A DNA stretch of 64,000 nucleotides from Ramlibacter sp. (GCA_021323335.1 JAJTCN010000036.1:1-64000), one strand, 5' to 3'. Numbered from the stretch's first letter, positions 49,371 to 59,080 are shown. Made by a program: numbers and translations. Notes: a model not told the origin generated them from the sequence alone.

Positions 49371-49485
49371 CGGCTGGGGTCGCGCCCCCTTGTCCCCTGC
49401 CGCGATTGGGCCGCAGAATGGTTGCTGGGAGCCACAGGCTGGAGCCTGGCCGCTACGTCCGGCCGGCCCGCCCACGGAGCGCGAC

Positions 49486-49836
49486 ATGTTCAGTTGGTTG
49501 AAGCGCCTGATCGCGCCCGCCAAGCCGCAGCCCGCCGCCAGGCGGCCGGTGGCGCCGGCGGACAAGAAAGCCGCCCCTGGCGGTTCGCGCAGCGCCGCCC
49601 CGCCGGGATTCCTGCCGTCGGCCCCGGCCGCCTTGCCGGAAGTGCTGGGTGAAGGCAATACCCAGGCCGACTGGAGCGCCTGGGAAGACTCCATGACGGC
49701 ACTGGACAGCCAGATGCTGGAGGACATCCCCCCTTCCGCCCGCGTCTACGTGCGTGAAACGCGCCCGAGCCAACTGGGCGAACCCGACCCCGACACCGAC
49801 GCCTTCTCCAGCGTGCGCCGCAAGCGCGACGTCTAG
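49486..49836 (+). CDS. Hypothetical protein, disordered proline/alanine-rich
   Basis: A 116-residue protein starting MFSWLKRLIAPAKPQPAARR. A short amphipathic N-terminus is followed by a proline/alanine-rich, probably disordered middle (about 11-55) and an acidic helical part (WSAWEDSMTALDSQM) with a charged tail. The N-terminal helix may touch the membrane. I do not know the family. The start at 49486 follows a CGGAGCG site. The 115 bases between moaC and this gene hold nothing else I can name. Confidence 0.6.
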   Translation: MFSWLKRLIAPAKPQPAARRPVAPADKKAAPGGSRSAAPPGFLPSAPAALPEVLGEGNTQADWSAWEDSMTALDSQMLEDIPPSARVYVRETRPSQLGEPDPDTDAFSSVRRKRDV

Positions 49837-49846
49837 GAGCAGTCTG

Positions 49847-51451
49847 CTAGGGCTGGCGCTTCAGCGCGGCCGACCACTGCGCGTAATCCTCGGGGAAGGC
49901 GGCGCGGTAGCGCGCCAGGTGCAGCACCGCCTCGTCTTCCTCGCCCACCATCGTCGCGCTCTCGATCGCCCGCTCGATCACCCGGGGCTCGGGCGAGTAA
50001 TGCAGCATGCGGCCCGACAGCTCGTACATCCAGACCGCGTTGCTGCGCGAGAGCGAGGCGAGCGTGAGGTCGGCAAACCGTGCCTGCCCGCCGAACAGCC
50101 AGGAGCGGCGCACGTGCTCCAGCGTGTCGTCGGCCCAGGCCGCGCGGCGCTGCTCCGGCGCCAGGTAGATCTGGCTCACGCGCAGGTAGTCCCACGCGGC
50201 ATAGGCGGTCGCCAGCAGCAGCACGCCGGCCAGCGCCGCCGACGGCGCGAACGGCCGGGCGGCCGCTGCCGGCTGCTGCTCGCTCGCCAGCAGCCAGCCC
50301 ACCGCGGCGCCGAACGCGATCTGGAACGGCCCGTACCAGAGCGGATATTCCAGCAGCCCGTGCAGGAGGATGACGGCGATCACCGCCCAGGCCAGTTGCC
50401 GCCGCGGCAGCGCCTCCCGCCATGGCCGCCGCCGCCAGGCCCACGCGACCGCCGCGCCGACGATCAGCAGCGCTGCCGGCAGGCCGAGCTCCACCGCCAG
50501 GTGCAGCGGCAGGCTGTGCGCGTTGTCCAGGATGTCGCAGAAGCGCTCGCCCGGATACAGCGTCATGAAGTGCGCGTAATCCAGCTCGCCCCAGCCCCAG
50601 CCGGTCAGGGGCTGCAGCGCGATGAGATGCAGCACGTTCGACCACAGCACCAGCCGGCTGCTGCAGCCGTCGCCGCCGCCCAGCCGGCCCCACAACGTGC
50701 GCGTGGGGACGACTTCGACGGCCGCCTGCAAGGCCAGCGGCAGCAGCGCCGCGGCGGCGAAGTACGCCGCCAGGGCGATCGCGCACAGCAGCAGGCGCTG
50801 GCGCCGCGCGGGCCCGCTCCACAAAGCCGCCAGCACCGTGACCGCCGCCGCCTGCAGCAGGCCGGTGCGGGACACCGACGCCGCGCTGCCCGCCGCCAGC
50901 AGCGCGATCAGCACCGCGCGCACGGTGAAGGGCAGGCGCAGGCCGCCCCACAGGATGACCGCCGCGCCGAGCCAGCACAGGCTGGCGTAGAGGTTCGGCT
51001 GGCGCAGGTTGGCGAAGGCCTCGCCGGCACGGGCGACGTTGATCCAGGGCACGAAGCCGCCGGAAAAACCGAGGTACTGCACGATGCCGAACACGGCGCT
51101 GATGGCCGCGGCCGCCAGCACGCCGGCCTGCAGCGCGGTGCTGGTGCCCTCGTCTTCGGCCAGCCCCGCGGCGACGCCCATGAGCAGCAGCCCCATGGCG
51201 AGCATCACCGTCTCCGGCCGCAGCGCCAGCTGCGACACCACCGCCCACAGCGTGATGGCCAGTGCCGGCAGCCACAAGCGCAGGCGCGGGCGCACGCCAC
51301 GCGCCAGGCAAAGCAGCCAGAGGCCCAGCGCGCAGGCGGCGCTGGTCAGCCACGGCTGCATGGCGGGAGACGGGCCGGAGGCGAAGGGATTGAGCCAGGG
51401 CAGCGCGACCAGGAGCGCCGCCAGCCACCAGAGGGAAGACAACCGACCCAT
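49847..51451 (-). CDS. PglL/Wzy-type O-antigen ligase or O-oligosaccharyltransferase
   Basis: A 534-residue inner-membrane protein with about 11-13 hydrophobic segments and a C-terminal soluble tail. It has the family signatures FANLRQPNLYASLCWLG near 145-160, DNAHSLPLHLAVELGLPAA near 310-330, and LLEYPLWYGPF near 375-385. The RQPN and LEYPLWY motifs fit PglL-type protein O-oligosaccharyltransferases better than plain O-antigen ligases. Such enzymes move a lipid-linked glycan to a protein (often pilin) in the periplasm. A GAGGAG site precedes the ATG. It follows the GT9 gene by 8 bases. Confidence 0.87.
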   Translation of the reverse strand: MGRLSSLWWLAALLVALPWLNPFASGPSPAMQPWLTSAACALGLWLLCLARGVRPRLRLWLPALAITLWAVVSQLALRPETVMLAMGLLLMGVAAGLAEDEGTSTALQAGVLAAAAISAVFGIVQYLGFSGGFVPWINVARAGEAFANLRQPNLYASLCWLGAAVILWGGLRLPFTVRAVLIALLAAGSAASVSRTGLLQAAAVTVLAALWSGPARRQRLLLCAIALAAYFAAAALLPLALQAAVEVVPTRTLWGRLGGGDGCSSRLVLWSNVLHLIALQPLTGWGWGELDYAHFMTLYPGERFCDILDNAHSLPLHLAVELGLPAALLIVGAAVAWAWRRRPWREALPRRQLAWAVIAVILLHGLLEYPLWYGPFQIAFGAAVGWLLASEQQPAAAARPFAPSAALAGVLLLATAYAAWDYLRVSQIYLAPEQRRAAWADDTLEHVRRSWLFGGQARFADLTLASLSRSNAVWMYELSGRMLHYSPEPRVIERAIESATMVGEEDEAVLHLARYRAAFPEDYAQWSAALKRQP

Positions 51452-51459
51452 CGCGCTCC

Positions 51460-52611
51460 TCAACCCACCGCCGCGGGGGCGCGTCGGGCGTCCTGCCGGC
51501 CGGCCGTCACCTGCCGCACCGCGTCCAGGACAGCGTCCACCGAAATGCCCTGCATGCACTCCACCGGCCGGTCCGGGTATTCGAAGCCGAGGTGGAGGAA
51601 CTCGCAGTCGCCGGTGCCGCTGGGGACCAGGGCGATGCTGCGCGTGCCGACCGGGCCCCAGCGCAGCCGGCTGGTGGGACCGTGCAGCGCCACGAGCGGC
51701 ACGTCCAGCAAGGCGGCTAGGTGCATGACACCCGTGTTGACGCACACCACGGCCGCCGCGCCGCGCAGCACGGCCGCCAGTTCAGGCAAGGCGAGCTCGC
51801 CCGCCATCGATGTCACCGGCAATCCGCGGGGACATGCGCCCACCAGCGCAGCGGCCCGGGCCCGGTCCGCCGGACCACCCGAGACCAAGATGGCATAGCC
51901 TTCGCGCGCCGTCCGCGAGATGAAGTCCACCCAGCGATCCAGCGGCCACTCGCGCGAAGCGTAGCGAAAGCCGCTGGCCCATGGATGCACGACCAGGCAT
52001 GGCCTGCCCGCGGCGCCGCGCGGCGCGGCCGGCGCGATGGGGCGAAGCGCCGCGGCGGGAGGCACGGGCGGCACGCCGATCGGGGCCAGCAGCCGCTGGA
52101 AATTCACGACCTCGTGGACGTCGCGGCCATGCGGCACGGCGGCGTCGTAGGCGTAGTGGCGCGCCTGGCCCGGCGTTGCGAAACCGATCGTGAAGGAACT
52201 GCGCGACGCGGCGCAGAGCAGCGCATACCAGCGCGGCCACTGGCCGATGTCGATCATCACGTCCACCGGCTCGCTGCGGATCGCGGCCAGCGCCCGCAGG
52301 GGCCGCGTCAGCGGCACCTCCACCACCCGCGTGCTGCCTTCGAACAGGGGCAGCACGCCCAGGTTGCCGCGCGATGCGAACACCACCAGTTCGCAGTCGC
52401 CGAAGGCGGCCCGCAGGCTGGCGGGCACCGTGCCGGCCAGCAGCGTGTCGCCGATGGTCTCGAACATCATGATCCCGAAGCGGCGCGGCGCGGCCGGCAG
52501 CGCGCGGCGCCGTCGCAGCGCGCCCCACAGCCACAGCAGCGGCGTGCCCGCCAGGCGGTCGATGGCGCGCGGCAGCGCGCTCTCGCGGAGGCGGGACAGG
52601 ATGGAGCGCAT
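51460..52611 (-). CDS. Glycosyltransferase family 9 protein
   Basis: A 383-residue GT-B enzyme of the heptosyltransferase family. An N-terminal half contains GIMMFETIGDTLLAGTVPA near 46-64. The C-terminal donor-binding half has HPWASGFRYASREWPLDRW near 217-235 and VCVNTGVMHLAALLDVPLVALHGP near 295-318. It transfers a sugar, probably a heptose-like residue, to a growing glycan. It is transcribed with the ligase gene and is divergent from a second GT9 gene across 49 bases. Confidence 0.9.
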   Translation of the reverse strand: MRSILSRLRESALPRAIDRLAGTPLLWLWGALRRRRALPAAPRRFGIMMFETIGDTLLAGTVPASLRAAFGDCELVVFASRGNLGVLPLFEGSTRVVEVPLTRPLRALAAIRSEPVDVMIDIGQWPRWYALLCAASRSSFTIGFATPGQARHYAYDAAVPHGRDVHEVVNFQRLLAPIGVPPVPPAAALRPIAPAAPRGAAGRPCLVVHPWASGFRYASREWPLDRWVDFISRTAREGYAILVSGGPADRARAAALVGACPRGLPVTSMAGELALPELAAVLRGAAAVVCVNTGVMHLAALLDVPLVALHGPTSRLRWGPVGTRSIALVPSGTGDCEFLHLGFEYPDRPVECMQGISVDAVLDAVRQVTAGRQDARRAPAAVG

Positions 52612-52660
52612 GGATGATCGATTGTGCCAGCCGCTATAGTCGGGACGAGGATGGGGCCGG

Positions 52661-53659
52661 ATGAAAGTTCTTCTCTGGAAGATCGGCGCGCTGGGCGACG
52701 TGGTCATGACCACCCCGCTCGTGCGCCAGTTGCGGCGGGCGCTGCCGGCCGCGCGCATCGACTACCTGACCGGGCACCGATGCACCGCCATCCTCGCCGG
52801 CAATCCGCACCTCGACGCGGTGCGCGGCTTCGACGACACGATCCTCTACCGCGGCCGCGCGGCGGGCCTGCCGGAGCTGGCGGCGCTGCTGCGCGGTTAT
52901 GACTGCGTGTTCACGCTCGACAAGCACTGGGTGTTCGCGCTGGTGGCGCGCATGGCCGGCGTGCCGCGGCGCATCGGATTCCGGCGCCGGTGGTACGAAG
53001 GGCTGCTGCTCACGCGCACGGCGCCGTACGGTGCGCTGCGCCACGAGATCGACTGCTACCTGGACCTCGCGCAAGCCGGCGGCTGGCCGGTGGCGCGCGA
53101 GGACGTGCAGCTGGTCGCGCCCGCGGAGACCGCGTTCGAAAGCGGCGGGCAGCCCGTGGTGTTGATCAACAGCGGCGGCGACAACGCCAACGAGAGCTCC
53201 CAGGTGCGCCGCATGCCCGATGCCTTGTTCGGCGCGCTGGTGGAAACGTGCGCCGCCCGCAGTCCGGTCGCCTTCGTGGGGGGAGCGGCCGAGGCGGAGT
53301 ACTACGCGCGCTTCGCCGGCGCCGGCCGCAGCAACCTGTGCGGCCGCACCAGCCTGGCCCAGGCGACCGCGGTGCTGCGCAGCGCCGAGCGCGTCATCAC
53401 GACCGACACGGGCCTGATGCACGTGGCGGCGGCCGTCAACCAGCGCGTCACCGCCGTCTTCGGGCCGACGCATCCCCTTCGCAAGTGCCCGCCGGGCGCG
53501 CTCTGGGCATGGAAGGACGAGGCCCGCTACGACCCGCGCTACGAGCTGTTCGGCACGGTGCCCCGGGCGCGCTACTTCCAGGGCCTCTCGGCGCCGGACA
53601 TCCTGGACCATGCGCAGCCCTCGCCTTTCGCGGCGCGGCGCGCGCCGGAGCCCGCATGA
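52661..53659 (+). CDS. Glycosyltransferase family 9 protein (heptosyltransferase-like)
   Basis: A 332-residue GT-B enzyme. The N-terminus MKVLLWKIGALGDVVMTTPL is the classical start of the family. The C-terminal half has INSGGDNANESSQVRRMP near 168-185 and TTDTGLMHVAAAVNQRVTAVFGPT near 246-270. It probably adds a heptose or related sugar to a lipid-linked or core glycan. Its stop overlaps the start of the following methyltransferase gene (ATGA). Confidence 0.92.
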   Translation: MKVLLWKIGALGDVVMTTPLVRQLRRALPAARIDYLTGHRCTAILAGNPHLDAVRGFDDTILYRGRAAGLPELAALLRGYDCVFTLDKHWVFALVARMAGVPRRIGFRRRWYEGLLLTRTAPYGALRHEIDCYLDLAQAGGWPVAREDVQLVAPAETAFESGGQPVVLINSGGDNANESSQVRRMPDALFGALVETCAARSPVAFVGGAAEAEYYARFAGAGRSNLCGRTSLAQATAVLRSAERVITTDTGLMHVAAAVNQRVTAVFGPTHPLRKCPPGALWAWKDEARYDPRYELFGTVPRARYFQGLSAPDILDHAQPSPFAARRAPEPA

Positions 53660-54348
53660 CCTTGCCGCGCCCGCTCGGGCTGCGCTTTCGCCAGGAGGCC
53701 GCCAGCTGGCTGCGACGGCGCGGCAAGCAGGCCTTCCTGAAGTCGCTGCCGGCCGGCGCGCGGGTGCTGGACGTGGGCTGCGGCAACAACTCGCCGCGCG
53801 ACGCCAAGGTGCTGCGGCCCGACATCTTCTACACCGGGCTGGACGTGGGCGACTACAACCAGCAGGACTCGCTGCGCTACGCAGATGCCTATGCCGTGGT
53901 CCCGCCGGCGGATTTCGCCGCGGCCATCGCGGCGCACGCCGGGACGATGGATGCCGTGGTGTCCTCGCACAACCTGGAACACTGCAACGACCCGGCCGCG
54001 GTGCTGCGCGCGATGGCGGCCGCGTTGCGGCCGCGCGGGCAACTGTTCCTGGCCTTTCCGTGCGAGGCGAGCGTGGGCTTTCCGCGCCGCCGCGGCAGCC
54101 TGAATTTCTTCGACGACGCGACCCACCAGGCAGTGCCCCGGTGGGACGCGGTGACAGAAAATCTGCACGCCTGCGGCATCAAGTTCACTTTCGCCACGCG
54201 GCGCTATCGGCCGCCGCTGCTGGCAGCCGTTGGGCTGGCGCTCGAGCCCGCGGCCAGGTTGCTCGGGCGCAACATGCCGGCAGGTTCGACTTGGGCGCTG
54301 TATGGATTCGAAACGATCATCTGGGGACGCCGGTCGCCCCCCGCCTAA
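53656..54348 (+). CDS. Class I SAM-dependent methyltransferase
   Basis: A 230-residue methyltransferase with motif I VLDVGCGNNSPRDAK (about 37-51) and YTGLDVGDY, then SSHNLEHCNDPAAVLRAM as motif IV/V and LRPRGQLFLAFP. It resembles methyltransferases of surface-glycan clusters; the sugar it acts on is unknown. Start overlaps the GT9 stop by four bases, so the two are coupled. The next gene begins 2 bases past its stop. Confidence 0.88.
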   Translation: MTLPRPLGLRFRQEAASWLRRRGKQAFLKSLPAGARVLDVGCGNNSPRDAKVLRPDIFYTGLDVGDYNQQDSLRYADAYAVVPPADFAAAIAAHAGTMDAVVSSHNLEHCNDPAAVLRAMAAALRPRGQLFLAFPCEASVGFPRRRGSLNFFDDATHQAVPRWDAVTENLHACGIKFTFATRRYRPPLLAAVGLALEPAARLLGRNMPAGSTWALYGFETIIWGRRSPPA

Positions 54349-54350
54349 AC

Positions 54351-55250
54351 ATGCTCAGGTCCATCCTCCGCCGGATCCCGCCCTTCGCCCAGATCATCGC
54401 CTTGCGCCACCTGGAGCGCATCAGCGGCTTCGTCCCGCCCGGGCATTTCTACTCTCCGGTCGTGGCGGTCGACGAGGTGCGGCAGGACGCGCAGCGCATC
54501 TTCGACTGCACGAAGACGACGCTCGGCGGCATCGACATGAACGAGGAGGCCCAGCTGGAATTGCTGGCGCACTTCGAGGCCCTCTACCCGAGCATCGACT
54601 TTCCCGCGGTCCCGAGTCCCGGCCATCGCTATCACTACGACAACCCCGCATATGGGTACTCCGACGCGATCATGCTGCACTGCATGCTGCGGCACTTCCG
54701 GCCGCGGCGCATCGTGGAAGTGGGGTCGGGGTATTCGTCGTGCGTCATCATGGACACGCGCGAGCGGTATCTGGATGGCGAACTGGATGTCACGCTGGTG
54801 GAGCCGTATCCGGAACTGGTCCAGCAGTTGCTGCGGCCCGCTGACCGCGAGACGATCGACATCCTGCCCTTGCGCGTGCAGGATGTCCCGCTCGACCTCT
54901 TCCGCAAGCTGCAGGCCGGCGACTTCCTGTTCATCGACTCGACGCATGTCAGCAAGACCGGCAGCGACGTCAACTCGCTGGTGTTCGACGTCCTTCCCGC
55001 GTTGAACCCCGGCGTGCACGTCCACTTCCACGATGTCTTCTATCCCTTCGAGTACCCGCAGGAGTGGGTGATGGCGGGACGTTCGTGGAACGAGCAATAC
55101 CTGCTGCGCAGTTTCCTGCAGTACAACTCCGCGTTTTCCATCACCTTGATGAACACCTACCTGCAGGGCCGGCATCGCGACCGCTTTGCTGCCCGGATGC
55201 CGCTGTGCCTGCGCAACACGGGTGGCAGCGTCTGGATCCGCAAGCGCTGA
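54351..55250 (+). CDS. Class I SAM-dependent methyltransferase (methyltransferase 24-like)
   Basis: A 299-residue protein. The SAM-binding motif IVEVGSGYSSCVIMDTR is near 119-135. An acidic motif at the end of strand 2 (LVEPYP) and GDFLFIDSTHVSKTGSDV near 195-212 follow, then VHFHDVFYPFEYP. This is the pattern of cephalosporin-hydroxylase/TylF-like and methyltransferase 24 families found in glycan loci. Target unknown. It converges with the minus-strand glycan operon, leaving 17 bases between stops. Confidence 0.87.
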   Translation: MLRSILRRIPPFAQIIALRHLERISGFVPPGHFYSPVVAVDEVRQDAQRIFDCTKTTLGGIDMNEEAQLELLAHFEALYPSIDFPAVPSPGHRYHYDNPAYGYSDAIMLHCMLRHFRPRRIVEVGSGYSSCVIMDTRERYLDGELDVTLVEPYPELVQQLLRPADRETIDILPLRVQDVPLDLFRKLQAGDFLFIDSTHVSKTGSDVNSLVFDVLPALNPGVHVHFHDVFYPFEYPQEWVMAGRSWNEQYLLRSFLQYNSAFSITLMNTYLQGRHRDRFAARMPLCLRNTGGSVWIRKR

Positions 55251-55267
55251 ACGCCCGCGGGGCGCGA

Positions 55268-56284
55268 CTATTTGCGCAGGCGGAACACCAGCAAGCCGGC
55301 GCCGAGGTGCCCGAAGGCGTCGCTGACGTACACCTCGCAAGCGGCATCGGAAAAGCCCGCCTGGCGCATGACGTCCAGCAAGTCCCAGCCGAAATCCTGG
55401 AACACCAGCGAGCCGTCGGCCGAGACCGGGTTGCCGTGGTACTGCGGCGGATGCAGGTGTTCCACCGCACCGTTCGCCAGCTTCGCCCGCACCAGCGTGC
55501 CCTCCCTGTCGGTGTGGAAGGGGAAGGTCGCCAGGACCACGCCACCGGGCCGGAGCACGCGAGAGCATTCCTGGAACGCCGCGGCAGGATCGGGGATATG
55601 TTCGAGCACGTCGTTGCTGACGATCAAGTCGAAAGACGCGTCCGCATAGGACAGCGCCATGACGTCCTCGTGCCGCACGCCCCCCACCGCCTCGCCGCCG
55701 CGGTACTGGTAGCCGAGGTACTCGCTGCCCTGCACGTCGGCGTCCGGCAGCTGGCGAACCCACTGGAAGATGGGAGTGACCTGCTCCATCAGGTAGATCC
55801 GCGGCGCGGCGCGCTCGCGCGCAGCCTGCTGCACGAGCTTGGCCACGAGGCGCTGGCGATTGTTCATGCCGCAATGACTGCAGACCAGGCGCTCCCGCCA
55901 GTTGGGGATGCGGCTGCCGTCGCTGTCCTCCCAGGACGACTCCAGATCCAGCAGCATCGGCGTGGTCTCGTTGCAGCACAGGCAGAACCGGGGCAGGTGC
56001 ATCCGGCCACCGTGCTCGCGCAGCGCCTTTTCATGCTGCGGCAAGCGGTTGGTCAGTCCCGCGCGCTGCGCGCCCTGCTGGAAGGCCGCAGCGTCCCCCG
56101 CGACGAAGACGGGATCGATGCGCAGCAGCGCGCCGATGTCCCGTTGCAGCCGCGCCAGCCGCCTGCCCGCGCCCCCGAGGCTGCGCAGGAGCGCGCGCAC
56201 GCGCACGGCCGCCGATGCTCGCCGGGCGGCCACCGAACGCACGAGGGGCAGCCGGAGGACCGCCTGCTGCAGATCTTTGTTCAT
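55268..56284 (-). CDS. Class I SAM-dependent methyltransferase with N-terminal zinc-knuckle
   Basis: A 338-residue protein. Around 100-145 four cysteines occur in CLCC and CSHCG, a likely zinc site seen in some sugar methyltransferases. The methyltransferase core follows with SYADASFDLIVSNDVLEHIPD near 212-232 and CSRVLRPGGVVLATFPF. The usual glycine-rich motif I is weak (YLGYQYRGGE), so SAM binding needs care. It is the last gene seen of the minus-strand glycan operon, 34 bases after the GT2 gene. Confidence 0.83.
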   Translation of the reverse strand: MNKDLQQAVLRLPLVRSVAARRASAAVRVRALLRSLGGAGRRLARLQRDIGALLRIDPVFVAGDAAAFQQGAQRAGLTNRLPQHEKALREHGGRMHLPRFCLCCNETTPMLLDLESSWEDSDGSRIPNWRERLVCSHCGMNNRQRLVAKLVQQAARERAAPRIYLMEQVTPIFQWVRQLPDADVQGSEYLGYQYRGGEAVGGVRHEDVMALSYADASFDLIVSNDVLEHIPDPAAAFQECSRVLRPGGVVLATFPFHTDREGTLVRAKLANGAVEHLHPPQYHGNPVSADGSLVFQDFGWDLLDVMRQAGFSDAACEVYVSDAFGHLGAGLLVFRLRK

Positions 56285-56318
56285 GGGGTATCCCGGTTGT
56301 GTGGCACGCTGCACCCCC

Positions 56319-57299
56319 TCACGGACGCAGCCAGAGGGAAGGCCGGAACATCAGCCGCAACACCAGCGCAGCGCGCGCGGTTTCGCCATGCAGCAGCCGG
56401 TCGGCGATCACCAGCACCAGGCTGGACCACACCACCGGCAGGTAGTGCGGCCAGAACTTGCGGGTAATGCGCAGCCGGTTGACCACCCCGTATCGCTCCG
56501 ACAGCAGCGACTTGTTGCGCACTCCGCCGCGCGAGCCGGTGCTCGCGCCCTCCTTGTGGCGCAGCCTGCTGCCCAGCGCCACCACGGGGCGGTAGCCGGA
56601 GCGCCGGCCGCGCTCGGCCCAGTCCATCTCTTCGCAATAGAGGAAGTAGCCGGGGTCCATGGGGCCGACGCGGTCGAGGTAGTCGGCCGCGACGTACATC
56701 GACGCGCCGACCGGGTAATCCACCGCCAGGCTCACGGGCCCCCGGTCCGCGGGCACGTTCTTGTCGTGCCAGCCGACACCCAGCCAGCGGCGAAAGATCC
56801 CGGCCACCGCCTGCACGGCGTCGGGGTCGTCCCACTCCAGCAGCACCGAACCGCAGATGCCCGCGGCCGGCACGCTCGCCTGCGCGGCGAGCAAGGCGGC
56901 CAGCGCGCCCGGCTGGGCCTGCACGTCGTTGTTCAGGAGCCAGAAGCCGGTCGGCGCCCAGCGCGGGCGCGCCCACGCGATCCCGGCGTTGAGGGCGCCG
57001 GCGTAGCCCAGGTTCACCGGCATCTGCAGCAGGTGCACGGAGAGAACACCCTCGCGCGCATGCGGGTCTTCCACCCCGGCCACGCCGTCGCTGCGCTGCC
57101 ATTGCGGGAAGCGCCGATGGAGATGGGCAACCAGTTCCCGCACCGACGCGTCGCTCGAGGCGTTGTCGCAGATGACCACGCGCAGGGGCGTGCTGCCCTG
57201 CGCGAACAGGCTCTCCAGGCACACGAGGGTGTCGCGCCAGCCGTTCCAGTTGACGACCACGGCACAGGTGACGGGCGCGGCGGCCCCTTCGGACAGCAT
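56319..57299 (-). CDS. Glycosyltransferase family 2 protein
   Basis: A 326-residue GT-A enzyme. N-terminal VVVNWNGWRDTLVCLESLF (about 14-32) and VVICDNASSD bind the nucleotide sugar. The DxD-like metal site is WLLNNDVQAQPG near 118-129, and FLYCEEMDWAERGRR near 215-229 is the acceptor-side motif of rhamnosyltransferase-like members. A C-terminal hydrophobic helix may sit on the membrane. It starts 2 bases past the ABC transporter stop. Confidence 0.91.
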   Translation of the reverse strand: MLSEGAAAPVTCAVVVNWNGWRDTLVCLESLFAQGSTPLRVVICDNASSDASVRELVAHLHRRFPQWQRSDGVAGVEDPHAREGVLSVHLLQMPVNLGYAGALNAGIAWARPRWAPTGFWLLNNDVQAQPGALAALLAAQASVPAAGICGSVLLEWDDPDAVQAVAGIFRRWLGVGWHDKNVPADRGPVSLAVDYPVGASMYVAADYLDRVGPMDPGYFLYCEEMDWAERGRRSGYRPVVALGSRLRHKEGASTGSRGGVRNKSLLSERYGVVNRLRITRKFWPHYLPVVWSSLVLVIADRLLHGETARAALVLRLMFRPSLWLRP

Positions 57300-57301
57300 G
57301 G

Positions 57302-59080
57302 TCACGCGTCGTTCACATGGGGCGCGGCAACGGTCCGCACCGGCGGGTCGACTTCCGGGGAGGCCGGTGCCTCCGGGTGCACGAGGCGCCCGCCCACCAG
57401 CTCCCACACGACATCGGCCACGTCCATCGGCGCGGGGCGGTGCGAAACCACGACGACCCCGGTGGTGGCTGCAAGTTCGCGGAAGGTGGCCAGCAACTGC
57501 TGCTCGGTCTCCGCATCGAGTGCCGCGGTCGGCTCGTCCAGCAGCAGGTAGTCACAGTCGATGTAGAGGGCACGCGCCAGCGCCAGGCGCTGGATCTGGC
57601 CACCCGAGAGGGTCTGCTGCGTCCCGAGCATGAAATTCAGCTGCTCCGGCAGAGCCCGCACGAGCTCGTCGAGATGCGCGCGCGCGAGCGCCTTCCAGAC
57701 CGCGGCGTCGTCGATGTCCTCTGGCGCCACGCCAAAAGCCACGTTGGCGCGGATCGTGTCGGGGAAGACTGCCGGCTGCTGGCCTGCGTACGCCACGCGT
57801 CCCACCAGGGCCTGCTTGTTGGCAATGCTTTCGCCGTCGAGTTCGACGCTGCCGGTCGACGGCGTGCGCAGCCCGGCCAGGATTTCCAGCAGCGTGCTCT
57901 TGCCGGCGCCTGAACGGCCCTTGATCGCAACGAGGGAGCGTCGCGGCAGTTCGAAGTCCACCTCCTGCAGCACCGTCTTCTTCTTCGTGTACGCGTAGGA
58001 GACGCCGCGCAGCCTCAGCGAGCCGTCCGGTCGGCCGCTGCGGCCCCGACCGGATGCCGCGGGCGCGGCCTCGCTCGCCAGGACGCCGGCGACGCGCTCC
58101 ACGATGGCGCCCGAGAACCGCATGGCCTGCACGCAGGTGACCACCCGGTTGATGCCCAAGAGCAAGCGGAAACCCGCAACACCGAAGATTCCGATGCTGA
58201 CCACGAGCGTGGGCTCCAGCCCGGCTTGCACGCGGAGGAAGACGACGACCAGCAGCGCCGTGACGAGCGTCGCCTCGAGCACGAAGCGCGGCGTGGTCGC
58301 CACCATCTGGAAGCCGCGGTAGGTGACGCCCAGCAGCGCCAGCTGGCGCTGCAGGTGCGCGACCGCCCGGGGCGCCGCGGAATAGATGTACATCTCGCGC
58401 AGGTGGCCGAAGATGCCGGTCAGCAGGCGCAGGCGCTCGTCCTCCAGCTGCGTCCGGTCGCGGCCGAGGCGCAGCACGATGCGGCGGCTGGCCAGCACCA
58501 GCAGCCCCGTCATCACCAACAGCGTGACCAGCATGCCGGCCGAGAAGGCGGGCTGCGTGAACAGCAGGAACAGCACCAGCGCCAGCATCAGCATGCCCTC
58601 GGACAACAGCGTCAATCCCGGCAGCAGCAGGTTCATGGAGATCGCGCTCATGCCGCCCATGAGAAGGTTGACGCTGGCGCTGCCGTCGCCGCGGCTCGCC
58701 TGTTCGTAGTCCTGCGCCAGCATGGCGCCCAGCGCCTGCACGCTCAGGTGGGACTGCACGCCGAACACCAGCCGCGCTTCCAGCCAGGCGAGCCCCGCCA
58801 TCAGCGCGTTCTTGCCCAGGTACACCAGCCCGCAGGCGGCGGTCACCCAGCGCAGGTCCGCTGCTCCGGCGGGACCGGCCAGCCCGGTGAGCCAGAAGCC
58901 CGGCGGCATGTTTCCGCCTTGGGTGATGCGCAGCATCACGATGCCGAACAGCGCGAGGCCGAGGACTTCGAACAGCGCGGCGACGAGGTTTCCGGCGACC
59001 AGCACCGCCGCGCCGAGGCGGTGGTAAGGCGCGAGGTGGCGCCAGAGCTGGAGGTATTGCTGGAGGGCGGGGGCAGCCAT
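57302..59080 (-). CDS. ABC transporter half-molecule (PglK-like flippase)
   Basis: A 592-residue fused permease-ATPase. The first 310 residues contain about six membrane segments. The nucleotide-binding domain has Walker A GRSGAGKST near 388, signature LSGGQIQRLALARAL near 489 and Walker B YLLLDEPTAALD near 508. It resembles exporters such as PglK/MsbA that flip lipid-linked oligosaccharides, which fits its position among glycosyltransferases. I chose ATG at 59080; a GTG 11 codons upstream (59113) overlapping the preceding gene is possible. Confidence 0.88.
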   Translation of the reverse strand: MAAPALQQYLQLWRHLAPYHRLGAAVLVAGNLVAALFEVLGLALFGIVMLRITQGGNMPPGFWLTGLAGPAGAADLRWVTAACGLVYLGKNALMAGLAWLEARLVFGVQSHLSVQALGAMLAQDYEQASRGDGSASVNLLMGGMSAISMNLLLPGLTLLSEGMLMLALVLFLLFTQPAFSAGMLVTLLVMTGLLVLASRRIVLRLGRDRTQLEDERLRLLTGIFGHLREMYIYSAAPRAVAHLQRQLALLGVTYRGFQMVATTPRFVLEATLVTALLVVVFLRVQAGLEPTLVVSIGIFGVAGFRLLLGINRVVTCVQAMRFSGAIVERVAGVLASEAAPAASGRGRSGRPDGSLRLRGVSYAYTKKKTVLQEVDFELPRRSLVAIKGRSGAGKSTLLEILAGLRTPSTGSVELDGESIANKQALVGRVAYAGQQPAVFPDTIRANVAFGVAPEDIDDAAVWKALARAHLDELVRALPEQLNFMLGTQQTLSGGQIQRLALARALYIDCDYLLLDEPTAALDAETEQQLLATFRELAATTGVVVVSHRPAPMDVADVVWELVGGRLVHPEAPASPEVDPPVRTVAAPHVNDA

